Below, piece by piece: positions 46,109 through 54,683 of a DNA stretch of 64,000 nucleotides (positions are counted from its first letter, which is position 1; every line of letters starts with the position of its first letter). The stretch is from DASXVX01 sp036504075 (GTDB lineage: Bacteria; Bacillota; Sulfobacillia; Symbiobacteriales; Symbiobacteriaceae). The stretch lies in contig DASXVX010000095.1 in the NCBI GenBank assembly GCA_036504075.1, positions 18,731 through 82,730 of the forward strand, written 5' to 3'. Under the pieces are notes generated by a model that saw only the letters and a list, made by a program, of their open reading frames with translations, was not told where the DNA came from and did no database searches. Both the position numbers and the translations under genes were made by a program.

Positions 46109-46942
46109 GGAGACGTTCCCTCCGCATACTGCATTCACCAGGGAGGTTCTCCATCGCTCGCAGTTCTGCCTGCTCCGGCCTGCTAATTTTTGATCCAGGT
46201 ACAATCCACGGACCGGAGTAGCCGACACGGCCAACACAGCCAGGTTGACGTCCCGGGCACCCGCGCCGCGCAGTACCCGTGCTACGGCTGCGGCAGTGGC
46301 GCCGGTGGTCAGCACGTCATCTACCAGGAGCACCGACCGGTCCACCCAGGACGGGCGGCCGGTGGTTCCGAATGCGCCGTCGAGGTTGTGCAGGCGCCCT
46401 GCCCGGTCGAGTTTGGCCTGATGCCCGGTGGCGCGGAGCCGGAGCAGTCCGCCCGTCACGGGCACTGCGAGTGCGCCGGCGAGACCTTCCGCCAGCAAAG
46501 CGGCTTGGTTGTAGCCGCGCTCGTGCAGCCGGGAGCGGTGCAGCGGGACCGCCATGACCAGGTCCGGCCGCAGCACCACCAGTGGCGCCAATTTCCGCCC
46601 CAGCGGCACCGCCAGGTCCGAACGTCCGCCGAACTTCAGGTGGTGGATGGCCTCACGCAGGGCGCCCTCGTGGAAGCCCAGGGCGAAGACCCGCCCGTAC
46701 GGCGAACCCGCCGCGCAATCTGCACACAGCGCCCCGCCGCCGGTGGTCGGGCGGGAGCAGCTCTCACACTGGTTGACCCCGGGGCGGAAGCCCATGGCGT
46801 CCAGGCAGCCGCTGCAAACCGGCACGCCGGGACTGGTGCCCGCCGGTGTCCCCTCTCGGGTCAGCGCCCCCTCGCAGAGCAGGCAGCGAGTACGCGGCGG
46901 CCAGAGCACATCCAGCAGTCCGCGCACAATCAGGCGCAGCAT
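45689..46942 (-). CDS. comFC: ComFC phosphoribosyltransferase reading in frame into FliW (ComFC part 46109-46942)
   Basis: Residues 1-255 are a ComFC protein: zinc-finger Cys pairs (CLLCEG, CSGC, CESC, CADC) and a phosphoribosyltransferase fold with VMAVPLHRSRLHERGYNQA and the PRPP loop VLLVDDVLTTGAT. It is used in DNA uptake. There is no stop codon after the ComFC domain. A linker of about 23 residues (SRQNCERWRTSLVNAVCGG) leads straight into FliW, giving 417 residues. FliW has its own ribosome site, so the fused and free forms could both be made. In B. subtilis the genes flgM, flgN, flgK and flgL lie between comFC and fliW; here they are gone, which suggests a deletion joined the two. Confidence 0.75.
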   Translation of the reverse strand: MLRLIVRGLLDVLWPPRTRCLLCEGALTREGTPAGTSPGVPVCSGCLDAMGFRPGVNQCESCSRPTTGGGALCADCAAGSPYGRVFALGFHEGALREAIHHLKFGGRSDLAVPLGRKLAPLVVLRPDLVMAVPLHRSRLHERGYNQAALLAEGLAGALAVPVTGGLLRLRATGHQAKLDRAGRLHNLDGAFGTTGRPSWVDRSVLLVDDVLTTGATAAAVARVLRGAGARDVNLAVLAVSATPVRGLYLDQKLAGRSRQNCERWRTSLVNAVCGGNVSMSEPTDQIEQSIEAKAFDFSAPIFGFPDVKRYVVLEVPGGGDIFRKLAALDQNLQFTLVFPFAFFPDYAPDIPQEDLKEIGVTNPEQAIVMCIATVPERFKDATVNLRAPLVFNPFTRTARQVILPDDRYPTRARLLKA

Positions 46943-47051
46943 AACAGTCCCCCTTCTGAGTCACAAAACGACGGGAGATCGACGCAATTCGACCGATCCA
47001 CGTTGGCTTTGAGACTCACAGGAAAACTTCGCCGTCTAACAATTATTTCCT

Positions 47052-47507
47052 CTAGTGCCAGAGTTTATTCAGAAGTTCGAGTACGGGGCCTGCTTCTAGC
47101 TTGCCCCGCAAGTCCAAATGTACCGCCAGACACCCCGGGCTGTGAGCGAATGTGAAGACCGCCGGCACCTCGTCCGGCCGTACCCTGACCACCCGAATCG
47201 CCGGGTCCCGGCGGGCCAGCCGCTCCAAAATCGGCCCAGTCCCATCGGTGGAGGCCACGTCCAACAGGATTAGCTCGCACCGCCAGGCGGCACGGGGAGC
47301 CTGGCGGAGCATTCCGGTCAGCGCCCGGACAAACCCCTCCACCTGCGACTCCTGGTTCTGCACCAGCACCATCAAGCTCAGAACGGGAAGCACGGCCGGC
47401 CGGAACAACCGCCGGAACAGCCGCTCGGAGGCCCCGGCAGCGTTCACCAGGCCATACAGGGCCAGCGCCCATAAGAGCCAGGTCGGAAAATCGGATAGCC
47501 ACCGCAT
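47052..47507 (-). CDS. Small membrane protein with GT2-like fold remnant
   Basis: The 151-residue protein has one N-terminal membrane span (about 8-30). It continues with a domain resembling the N-terminal nucleotide-binding half of a GT2 glycosyltransferase: PVLSLMVLVQNQESQVEGFV, LILLDVASTDGTGPILERLA and VVRVRPDEV. The catalytic DxD and acceptor parts are missing, so it is probably not an active enzyme. The ATG is 7 nt behind AGGAGGG. Its function is unknown. Confidence 0.6.
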   Translation of the reverse strand: MRWLSDFPTWLLWALALYGLVNAAGASERLFRRLFRPAVLPVLSLMVLVQNQESQVEGFVRALTGMLRQAPRAAWRCELILLDVASTDGTGPILERLARRDPAIRVVRVRPDEVPAVFTFAHSPGCLAVHLDLRGKLEAGPVLELLNKLWH

Positions 47508-47569
47508 TGGCAGCCCTCCTCCTCGGGCCGTGTACGCTGCTCAATGTATGTGCGGGCGCCCGAGGCGTG

Positions 47570-47597
47570 AAAAAGCGGTCGGGAAATCCCCGACCGC
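47570..47597 (-). terminator. Terminator of metK
   Basis: The 9-bp stem GCGGTCGGG/CCCGACCGC is followed by five T residues on the minus strand, shortly after the metK stop. Confidence 0.85.
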
Positions 47598-47623
47598 CGT
47601 GCTGTTATTATGCAGTCCGAGTC

Positions 47624-48829
47624 TTATGCCCCCGCGAGGCCCGCCTGGCGGCGCAGTTCAGCCGCACGGTCAGTCTGCTCCCAGGGTAGGTTCAGGTCGG
47701 TGCGGCCAAAGTGGCCGTACGCCGCCACCTGCCGGTACAGCGGGCGCCGCAGGTTCAGGTCCCGGATAATGGCCGCCGGACGCAGGTCGAAGTTCCTGGT
47801 CACTAACTTGCCGATTTCGTCGTCCGAAATAACACCCGTGCCGTCCGTCGTCACCAAAATGGAGACCGGGCGTGCCACGCCGATGGCGTAGGCCACCTGG
47901 ACTTCGCACCTGGACGCCAGACCCGCCGCCACAATATTCTTAGCGACCCAGCGGGCAGCGTAGGCGGCAGAGCGGTCAACCTTGGTCGGGTCCTTGCCGG
48001 AGAAGGCGCCGCCACCGTGCCGGGCGTAGCCGCCGTAGGTATCGACAATAATCTTGCGGCCGGTCAGACCGGTGTCGCCCTGCGGACCGCCGATAACGAA
48101 GCGGCCGGTCGGATTGACGAAGTACTTGGTCTGGGCATCCAGCAGGTGCGCGCCAATGGTCTCGGCGACGACATGTTTGATGACGTCCGCGCGAATCTGC
48201 TCCTGGGTGGCCTCCGGGTCATGCTGCGTGGAAACGACGACCGTGTCCACCCGGACCGGCTTGCCATCTTCGTACTCCACGGTGACCTGAGTCTTGCCAT
48301 CCGGCCGGAGATAAGGCAGCGTGCCGTTCTTGCGGACCACGGCCAGGCGCCGGGAAAGCTGGTGCGCCAGGGAGATGGGCATGGGCATCAGTTCGGGCGT
48401 CTCGTTGCAGGCGAAACCAAACATCATGCCCTGGTCGCCGGCGCCGGTCTCCAGTTCCTTGTCGTGTTCGGTGCCGCGCACTTCCAGGGCCACATCGACG
48501 CCCTGGGCGATGTCCGGACTCTGTGGGTCAATGGCAGTGACCACGCCGCAGGTAGTGCCGTCGAAGCCAAACTTGGCACGGGTGTAGCCAATGTCGCGGA
48601 CGACCTCGCGCACCAGGTTGGGAATATCCACGTACGCGTGGGTGGTAATCTCGCCGGCCACCACCACCAGGCCGGTCGTCAGCAGCGTCTCGCAGGCGAC
48701 ACGCGCGGCCGAATCGGCGGCCAGCATCGCATCGAGCACGGCGTCCGAGATCTGGTCGGCCATTTTGTCGGGATGGCCTTCCGTCACCGATTCAGAAGTA
48801 AACACATAGCGTCCCCGACGATCGGTCAT
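47624..48829 (-). CDS. metK: S-adenosylmethionine synthetase
   Basis: The 401-residue enzyme makes S-adenosylmethionine from ATP and methionine. It carries FTSESVTEGHPDKMADQISD at the start, DQGMMFGFACNETPELMPM (the loop with the methionine-binding Asp), and the phosphate-binding GGGAFSGKDPTKVDRSAAYAAR. A consensus ribosome site (AAGGAGG) precedes ATG 48829. It is controlled by the SAM riboswitch immediately upstream. Confidence 0.97.
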   Translation of the reverse strand: MTDRRGRYVFTSESVTEGHPDKMADQISDAVLDAMLAADSAARVACETLLTTGLVVVAGEITTHAYVDIPNLVREVVRDIGYTRAKFGFDGTTCGVVTAIDPQSPDIAQGVDVALEVRGTEHDKELETGAGDQGMMFGFACNETPELMPMPISLAHQLSRRLAVVRKNGTLPYLRPDGKTQVTVEYEDGKPVRVDTVVVSTQHDPEATQEQIRADVIKHVVAETIGAHLLDAQTKYFVNPTGRFVIGGPQGDTGLTGRKIIVDTYGGYARHGGGAFSGKDPTKVDRSAAYAARWVAKNIVAAGLASRCEVQVAYAIGVARPVSILVTTDGTGVISDDEIGKLVTRNFDLRPAAIIRDLNLRRPLYRQVAAYGHFGRTDLNLPWEQTDRAAELRRQAGLAGA

Positions 48830-48879
48830 GCTTTCTGCCTCCTTGAAGCCCGTGATTAATAAGTTGCGACGCCGGACAT

Positions 48880-49035
48880 AAAAAAACCCTCTTCAAACGA
48901 AGAGGGTCAGCGGTAAGGCGTCTCTTCGCTCTTATCTCCCGGCAAATACCGGCAGGAGTTGGCACCATGCCCCTCAGGAGCGGGGCGGTTGCCGAAGCGT
49001 CATAGGGCCAGTCCCTCAGCTTCTCTGGATAAGAG
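48880..49035 (-). promoter_or_regulatory. SAM-I (S-box) riboswitch with intrinsic terminator
   Basis: On the minus strand the leader starts with CTCTTATCCAGAGAAGCTGAGGGACTGGCCC (given by position 49035-49005) and closes with GATAAGAG at 48936-48929, forming helix P1. The conserved GGCAACC and GGTGCCAA elements lie between. A terminator stem ACCCTCTTC/GAAGAGGGT with seven T residues follows at 48907-48880. High SAM favours termination, shutting off metK. Confidence 0.95.
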
Positions 49036-49098
49036 TTATTAAGTTGTATGTAGCGTACCACTGCCGGTATGCCGTGTCAAGCCGCGTTCCAATTTATG

Positions 49099-49539
49099 TT
49101 ATTTTAGCTGGTCCTTGTCCACCATGGCGAACTTGATGGTCGCCTCCGCCTTCAACTCATCGCCCACGTACGCCTTCCCGGACCCTATGCCAAGACCGCG
49201 CCGAAGGGCCACAATTTCCACTTCCAGCCGCAGCTGGTCGCCGGGCAATACGGGCCGCTTGAACTTGCAGTCATCGATGCCGGCGAAGATCGGCGTCTTG
49301 CTGGCATACTCCGGCAGGGACATGAGCGCCACCGCCCCGGCCTGAGCCATGGCCTCAATGATAAGCACGCCGGGGAAGATTGGGTTGCCGGGGTAGTGCC
49401 CCTGAAACACCGGTTCGTTCGCGCTGATGTTCTTAATCCCAACCACCCGCTTGCCCGGTTCCATCTCCAGGACACGGTCCACCATGAGAATGGGGTGGCG
49501 GTGGGGGATGATCTCCATAATCTGCTTGGCGTCCAGCAT
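49099..49539 (-). CDS. fabZ: 3-hydroxyacyl-ACP dehydratase FabZ
   Basis: The 146-residue hot-dog enzyme removes water in fatty acid elongation. It has IMEIIPHRHPILMVDRVLE, the catalytic His in FQGHYPGNPIFPGVL and Glu in IIEAMAQAGAV. Length and order are normal. The ATG at 49539 has GGAGGG upstream. It diverges from the HesB-like selenoprotein gene. Confidence 0.96.
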   Translation of the reverse strand: MLDAKQIMEIIPHRHPILMVDRVLEMEPGKRVVGIKNISANEPVFQGHYPGNPIFPGVLIIEAMAQAGAVALMSLPEYASKTPIFAGIDDCKFKRPVLPGDQLRLEVEIVALRRGLGIGSGKAYVGDELKAEATIKFAMVDKDQLK

Positions 49540-49710
49540 GAAATCCCTCCGAACAGATAGTTTGCCAATCTTGGCCGTTGGTATTCCCCGCCGGCCCCGG
49601 TTTTCCCTGTTCGTTCGCTCATGTGTTGACCAACCGCCCCCACGCGGGTATTATAATACCATACCGGGTATCCATATGATTGCCCGTTCAGGAAATTGGG
49701 AGGTGTCCAG

Positions 49711-50004
49711 GTGATTACAGTAAGTGCGGCGGCGGCGGCGGAAATCGTTCGGCGCCTGGAAGGGCAGCCCGAGCGGGCCGGAATGCGAATTTACGTAAGA
49801 GGTTATGGCTGAGGGGGGCCCAGCTTGGGGCTGGCTCTGGGAGAGCCGCATGAGGACGATGTAGCACTGGAAGAGCAAGGTGCCCGCATTTATCTGGCCA
49901 AGCAGGTGACCGAATGGTACGCCGGGGCGGAGTTGGGCTGGGAGACGGACAACTGGGGCGGCGGATTTACGTTTAATCATCCGAGCCTGGGTTCGTGCGG
50001 TTAA
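49711..50004 (+). CDS. HesB/IscA-like selenoprotein (Sec34)
   Basis: Reading through an in-frame TGA (49810-49812) gives 97 residues. The first part, MITVSAAAAEIVRRLEGQPE and RAGMRIYVRGYG, is followed by selenocysteine at position 34, then GGPSLGLALGEP and a normal HesB/IscA-type fold to SCG at the end. Known HesB-like proteins have Cys at this exact place (C-x-GP-x-x-x-LAL). A GC-rich hairpin, GGCTCT/AGAGCC with loop GGG (49833-49847), begins 21 nt after the TGA, the distance for a bacterial SECIS element. GTG 49711 is 7 nt behind GGGAGG. HesB/IscA proteins carry or donate iron-sulfur clusters. Confidence 0.85.
49833..49847 (+). promoter_or_regulatory. Candidate bacterial SECIS hairpin
   Basis: The 6-bp stem GGCTCT/AGAGCC with loop GGG lies 21-35 nt after the TGA of the HesB-like gene. 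An alternative or additional stem, CCAGC/GCTGG, lies just before it. A G in the apical loop suits SelB recognition. Confidence 0.55.
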
Positions 50005-50010
50005 TATCGA

Positions 50011-50042
50011 AAGGGCGGACCTGAGCGGTCCGCCCTTTTTTT
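50011..50042 (+). terminator. Terminator after the HesB-like gene
   Basis: AAGGGCGGACC/GGTCCGCCCTT forms an 11-bp stem followed by a run of T residues. It is also a partial terminator for the opposite direction. Confidence 0.92.
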
Positions 50043-50094
50043 GTGGTCACGGGCCGTTGCGAATCTGGGGATGCTGGGCGTGGGGGATCGACCG

Positions 50095-52974
50095 TTATGG
50101 CACTCCCACGACCGTAAAGGCGGTCCCGTCAACGACCTCACCGGGGTCGGCCATGTCGCCGTCCTCGTTCAGGTCGTACTGCAGCCGGATGACCACGGGG
50201 GAGGAAGCACCGGGGAGGATGTGACTGGCTTGGGCGATTACTTTTGCCTGGCCGTTCACCACTGGAGCGCTACTGTCCTGCAGGAAGGCATAGTCACTTC
50301 CAGACCGGATGCTGAAGTGCATGGTCCCGCCGTTGGTGCCGGCCGTGTTGCCAAACTCGTCGATGATCCGGCCGGTGATCACAGTGGTGCTGGAGCCGTC
50401 ACCGTGAATTTCGGCCGGCGACGCCGTGGGCTGGGCGATTTCCACCGCCGGTCCGGCAGTGAAGCTGCCCGAGGCCGTAGCCTGTATGCCCCACGGACCG
50501 CTTAGCGTGTAGCTGAAGGTCTCTGCCCGGGTGTCCCGGATGTAAAACGTGGCAATGCCCTTGTGAACCGGGATGGACGAGCCGGGCGTGTATGCTGTAA
50601 CGCGCCCCGGATCGGCGTAGACCGTGACCGAACTGCCCCCGGGAGCGAATGTCAGGGAAACCGTCGAAGTGCTGTCACCGCTCCGGAGATTTCCCATGGC
50701 GTCTGTCAGCCGCACTTCCAGGGGCTGCAGTTCACCCACGGTTGTGGCAGGCGGAAGCGTTACGGCCAGGGCATAGGGAAGCCCAACGATCCGAGTCTCC
50801 ACGGAGAGCGCACCACCCAGACCCAGGCTGGGTGCCCGGACTGTCACAGACGCAGTGCCGATGACCGTTTTGGCCACCAGACTGTTGACGCCGTCCACGG
50901 TGGATACCGACGACGAACCGGCAGGCAATGTCAGCTTGACCCACCCGGGCCACAGCCCGATTCCATTCTTGCCACCTTCAAAATCAGCCACGTTCGTGCC
51001 TGAGTTGACAATCAGGTAGATTGTTGTGTCCGTGTTTGCCGCAACTAAGTTGCCATACACGTCGCGCAGCGCAACGGAGATCGTGGCCTTGCTTGCCCCG
51101 TCGGCCACCAGAACGGGCCGGTCTGCGATCACGGCCAAGGAGGCGGCCGTGTTCGGGGCGATGCCCAGATGCTCTGCCATAGACTGCAGACCATCGGCAC
51201 TGGCCGTGAGCGTGTAGTCCCCCGCCGTGGTGAGGGTCATGGGGATCACGGCCGTCCCGTTCTCCGTGAGGCCCGTACCCGTAGCAATGAGGTTCGCTCC
51301 CAGTTGCGCCTTTAGCGTAACCAGCCGCCCGTTATCCTTGGACACAAGGCCTCCCGCGCCGTCCAGGACTTGCACGGCGACCTGGACCGGCCTTCCCGCG
51401 GTACCCCACAGGGAAGCCGGAATCCGTAATTGATGAGGCGTCCCCATGATGACGGTCGATACAACGGCTGAAGCGCCGGACAACCCGGGGCTTGACGCCA
51501 CGAATTCGTCAGTCGCCACTTTGGTGGTGGCGACTACTGGGAAGAATGCTTCCCCGTCGACCAGTTGCGTGGTATTGGTGAAGGAGGTAGCCCCATTGTC
51601 CACCACCTTGGTCACGGTGACGGTGCTCGACTCCTGGACCCGGTTTCCGTTCGCGTCGGCGAACGTGACCTTAAGCACTCCTGCGTGTGTCCCATCGGCG
51701 GCAAGCACCGGCGGAATCGCCTGCAAACGCACTTGCTCCTTTGGACCTGGGGACAACGTGAGGTTGGTCTGGCCCCCGAGCAGATCGGCGGCGTTCGCCA
51801 CGAGCGTGTACTCGCCGGCCTTTCCCAGCATGACGGTCGCCACACCACGGCCATTTGCCACCGGAACGACGAACCCAACAGACGTAGTGCCGTCGGAGTG
51901 CCGGGCGACGACGCTGGCCGAGAGAGTTCCCGTGAACCGTGTCACCTGATTTCCATTGGAATCCAAGGCGCGAACGACAACCATGACCGGCCCCACCCGG
52001 GTGGGCGGTACCGGGTCGATGGCCAGTCGATCGACACCGCCAACCATCGTAGTTGCAATGTTAGCAGAGAGAGTCGTGATGCCCGAGTTGCCTGGATCGA
52101 CCACATTGGCGGAAATCGTGGCGGTCCCAGGTTGGGTCGTCCCATAGATCGGTACCGTCGCCTCGGCATCTGTCAAGGTGAGGTCCAGCCAGTTCGAGGG
52201 TCCGGCAAACCGGACTACCGCCATGTTGCTGGAAGTAAGGCGAACCTGAACCGACTGCACCAGGGGCGAGACCATTATGACTCCGGCCTGGTCCAGCAGA
52301 CTAACCGTGAGACGACCTTCTGAGTCAGCCGTCGCGGCGATCGTCGATGGATCGGCGGTCAACACAAGTTTACTTGCCACCTGTGCAACGGTAGAGAATT
52401 GGAGTAGGCTGCCCTGGAGTCCCGACACAGTAGCTGCAAGCAAGGTGGTACCCGACTGAGTGCCCGCCACAATCCGTGTACGGGCCACGCCCAGGCCCGC
52501 TTCCGCTATCGCCGTTTCAGGGCGCGCAACGGCGGGGCTACTGGCGGCAAACGTGACCGCACCGTTGAATGAGGGCACCACATTGCCGATCGCGTCCACA
52601 ATTGTGGCCGTCAGAAAAGCCGAGTCCTGACCGTTCGCGATCAGACCGGCGCTATCCACGCTGAGCTTCACGGCCGCTGGCCGGCCGATCGCCAGCGCGA
52701 CCCGGCTCAAGTCCAGAAGGTCCACCCGCCCGTCGGGCACCTGGTCATAACGGCTGTCCCAGCCCGGGTCCCCATTCCGGTGGTCATAGACCGCCGTGAG
52801 AAAGGAGACGTCCCCGACTGTGAGGACCCCGTCCCCGTCAAGATCCAGTTTAGCCGGTTCGGCACCGGCCTGGCCGTTCAGACCGAATGCCAATATGCAT
52901 GAGACCAATACAATGCCGGCCAGCGCCCGCCTGTGAAGTAAGCCCATCCCGATCCCCCTCTGATCTGCCGACAT
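50095..52974 (-). CDS. Secreted dockerin-like and bacterial Ig-like (Big_1) repeat protein
   Basis: The 959-residue protein has a signal peptide (cleavage near residue 39, NGQAGA) and then a pair of dockerin-type EF-hand-like calcium loops (LDLDGDGVLTVGDVSFLTAVYD and DGRVDLLDLSRVALAI, key positions about 43-96). These are followed by about seven Ig-like units of Big_1/invasin type (about 100-950), for example SAFLTATIVDAIGNVVPSF and TTVITGRIIDEFGNTAGTN. The dockerin-like pair is at the N-terminus, whereas in cellulosomal proteins it is usually at the C-terminus, and no cohesin is seen. There is no anchor motif. It is probably an extracellular structural or adhesive protein. A 480-bp gap follows on its upstream side. 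Confidence 0.8.
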   Translation of the reverse strand: MSADQRGIGMGLLHRRALAGIVLVSCILAFGLNGQAGAEPAKLDLDGDGVLTVGDVSFLTAVYDHRNGDPGWDSRYDQVPDGRVDLLDLSRVALAIGRPAAVKLSVDSAGLIANGQDSAFLTATIVDAIGNVVPSFNGAVTFAASSPAVARPETAIAEAGLGVARTRIVAGTQSGTTLLAATVSGLQGSLLQFSTVAQVASKLVLTADPSTIAATADSEGRLTVSLLDQAGVIMVSPLVQSVQVRLTSSNMAVVRFAGPSNWLDLTLTDAEATVPIYGTTQPGTATISANVVDPGNSGITTLSANIATTMVGGVDRLAIDPVPPTRVGPVMVVVRALDSNGNQVTRFTGTLSASVVARHSDGTTSVGFVVPVANGRGVATVMLGKAGEYTLVANAADLLGGQTNLTLSPGPKEQVRLQAIPPVLAADGTHAGVLKVTFADANGNRVQESSTVTVTKVVDNGATSFTNTTQLVDGEAFFPVVATTKVATDEFVASSPGLSGASAVVSTVIMGTPHQLRIPASLWGTAGRPVQVAVQVLDGAGGLVSKDNGRLVTLKAQLGANLIATGTGLTENGTAVIPMTLTTAGDYTLTASADGLQSMAEHLGIAPNTAASLAVIADRPVLVADGASKATISVALRDVYGNLVAANTDTTIYLIVNSGTNVADFEGGKNGIGLWPGWVKLTLPAGSSSVSTVDGVNSLVAKTVIGTASVTVRAPSLGLGGALSVETRIVGLPYALAVTLPPATTVGELQPLEVRLTDAMGNLRSGDSTSTVSLTFAPGGSSVTVYADPGRVTAYTPGSSIPVHKGIATFYIRDTRAETFSYTLSGPWGIQATASGSFTAGPAVEIAQPTASPAEIHGDGSSTTVITGRIIDEFGNTAGTNGGTMHFSIRSGSDYAFLQDSSAPVVNGQAKVIAQASHILPGASSPVVIRLQYDLNEDGDMADPGEVVDGTAFTVVGVP

Positions 52975-53458
52975 CAGTTTTCACCAATCACCAATACTAA
53001 TTATGCATTAAATTTCACTCCATGAAAACTCCGCCACTCCAAATAATTCGAGACTCGGTCCCCGCTTGAGGGACCGAGTCTCTGGCGTGTTCCGGCCAAT
53101 AGTTCCTGGGTTTCCGATTACGGCCAATGCCTGATATAAACATTTCTTTGAGCCAACGACCGCCTTGCGGTAATCCGCGCAAAAGGATCCAGCGTGGGAC
53201 TTTTCACGGACTCCTTGTCACTGTGCGCCTACAGCCAGTCTTGAGCGATACTTCTAGGCCAATGTGATCAAATGAATAGACGAATTGCGCAGTCAAAATG
53301 TACCATATCCGATGGGGTAAATGATCCCCTGGCAGTGCTGGCTAACATATATCTTTATGGGTCGTCACTTTGCGTTATAGCGATACGTATAGGGGTAGTG
53401 GTATTATTCGGATGAAGGTTGTTATAGTTGTCACAAACGCAGAGGAGGCAGATGATCC
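52975..53458. other. 484-bp divergent intergenic region
   Basis: No gene is seen. It is more AT-rich than its surroundings and should hold the promoters of the dockerin-like gene (minus) and the sulfur-trafficking genes (plus). One perfect inverted repeat lies at 53050-53082. I could not identify a convincing -10/-35 pair. Confidence 0.5.
53050..53082. repeat. Perfect 13-bp inverted repeat in a divergent promoter region
   Basis: GAGACTCGGTCCC and GGGACCGAGTCTC flank a 7-bp loop. It looks like a terminator stem, but there is no T-run on the plus side and no gene ends beside it. It may be a remnant terminator or an operator. Confidence 0.6.
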
Positions 53459-53686
53459 ATGGCTGATTTAACGTTGGATGCCCGTGGTCTCCAGTGCCCG
53501 ATGCCCGTGGTAAAGGCCAAGAAGGCGATCGATTCGCTCCAGCCCGGACAGATTCTCCTGATTCTGGCTACCGACCCCGGCTCCTGTGCCGACTTCGCGG
53601 CCTGGTCGCGGTCCACCGGCCACCCGCTGCTCTCGTCAACCGAAGCCGAAGGCGTATTCAGCTACGAAGTCCGCAAGAAGGGCTAA
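53459..53686 (+). CDS. TusA-family sulfur carrier protein
   Basis: The 75-residue protein has the TusA/SirA/YedF fold with the catalytic cysteine in DARGLQCPMPVVKAKKAI. The second half (GQILLILATDPGSCADFAAWSRSTGH) is typical. Such proteins carry persulfide sulfur between enzymes. Its ATG is 10 nt behind GAGGAGG. It starts a plus-strand set of five sulfur-trafficking genes. Confidence 0.92.
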   Translation: MADLTLDARGLQCPMPVVKAKKAIDSLQPGQILLILATDPGSCADFAAWSRSTGHPLLSSTEAEGVFSYEVRKKG

Positions 53687-53700
53687 GGAGGGGAACGACT

Positions 53701-54183
53701 ATGGGTGACAGCAACAAGGTTACGATTGTCGCCTGCTCCGGCGACCTCGACAAGGCCTATCCGATTCTGATCCTGGCCACGGCGGCGGCAGCTTCGGGCA
53801 AGGATGTCGCCATTTTCCTGAGCTTCTGGGGTCTCTTCATCCTCAAGAAGAACGACGGCAAGATGATCGGCAAGGACCTGATGACCAAGATGCTCTCCTG
53901 GCTGCACCGGGGCGGCACTGACCGGCTCAAGCTCTCCCAGTATCGCATGGGCGGCATGGGCACCTGGATGATGAACCAGGTCTTCAAGAAGAACAAGGTC
54001 GCCCGCCTCTCGGAACTCCTGGACATGGCCAAGGAGCTGGGGGTCAAGCTGTATCCGTGCCAGATGACCATGGATGCCTTTGGCATGACCATGGCTGACC
54101 TTATCGACGGCGTGGAACAGCCTGTGGGTGCCGCCACGGCCATCGAGCTGGCGTCGGACGCCGGCGTCAATTGGTTCATCTAG
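53701..54183 (+). CDS. DsrE/DsrF-like family protein (DsrE2 type)
   Basis: The 160-residue protein starts KVTIVACSGDLDKAYPILILATAAA with a Cys in the Rossmann-like first loop. It continues with DVAIFLSFWGLFILKK and a conserved Met/Cys-containing stretch (LYPCQMTMDAFGMT). This layout is that of DsrE2/DsrEFH-like peroxiredoxin-family proteins, which pass sulfur to TusA. It lies 14 bp after the first TusA gene. Confidence 0.88.
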   Translation: MGDSNKVTIVACSGDLDKAYPILILATAAAASGKDVAIFLSFWGLFILKKNDGKMIGKDLMTKMLSWLHRGGTDRLKLSQYRMGGMGTWMMNQVFKKNKVARLSELLDMAKELGVKLYPCQMTMDAFGMTMADLIDGVEQPVGAATAIELASDAGVNWFI

Positions 54184-54194
54184 GAGGCACCGCA

Positions 54195-54557
54195 GTGAAC
54201 TACCTGTACATGCAGACGAACGGCCCCGAAACTCCCGCCAAGGCCTCCATGCCCTTCCAGCTCGCCGCCGCCGCCGCTCTCGTCGGCAACGATGCCACGG
54301 TCGTGCTATCGGCCCTGGGTGTCCACCTGGTCAAGCAGGGCGTCGCCGAAGAACTGACCATTACGCCGGAAATGCCCAAGCTGCGTCACTTCATCGACCT
54401 GGCCAAAGAGGTCGGCGTCAAGATTCTGGTTTGTTCCGGCGGCCTCGACGCGACCGGCGTCAAAGCCGATGAATTGATCCCTGACCTCGACGGGATCATC
54501 GGCGGCATGTCCTGGAACGAACTGGCCGGCGAAGCCGACGTGGTGATGGTGTTCTAA
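54195..54557 (+). CDS. DsrE-family protein
   Basis: The 120-residue protein has the DsrE/F fold: NYLYMQTNGPETPAKASMPFQLA at the start, DATVVLSALGVHLVKQG, and KILVCSGGLDATGV with the sulfur-binding Cys. The GTG at 54195 is 7 nt behind AGGAGG that overlaps the previous stop, so translation is coupled. It probably works with the neighbouring TusA proteins. Confidence 0.85.
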   Translation: MNYLYMQTNGPETPAKASMPFQLAAAAALVGNDATVVLSALGVHLVKQGVAEELTITPEMPKLRHFIDLAKEVGVKILVCSGGLDATGVKADELIPDLDGIIGGMSWNELAGEADVVMVF

Positions 54558-54683
54558 AGGGCGCGAATCGTCTGTGGATAGGGGGTGCTGGCTTTGGGCC
54601 GGCGCCCTCCGGCCGCTGTCAGGGGATAGCCCGACGGCTTGCAGCCATAGCGTCCGATTTTATTGCGTGGAGGTAAGGGCACC

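Noticed and set aside
49711..49812. HesB-like gene as a pseudogene with a premature stop
   Set aside because: Homology continues in frame after the TGA at the exact Cys position, and the ribosome site, hairpin and terminator are intact.
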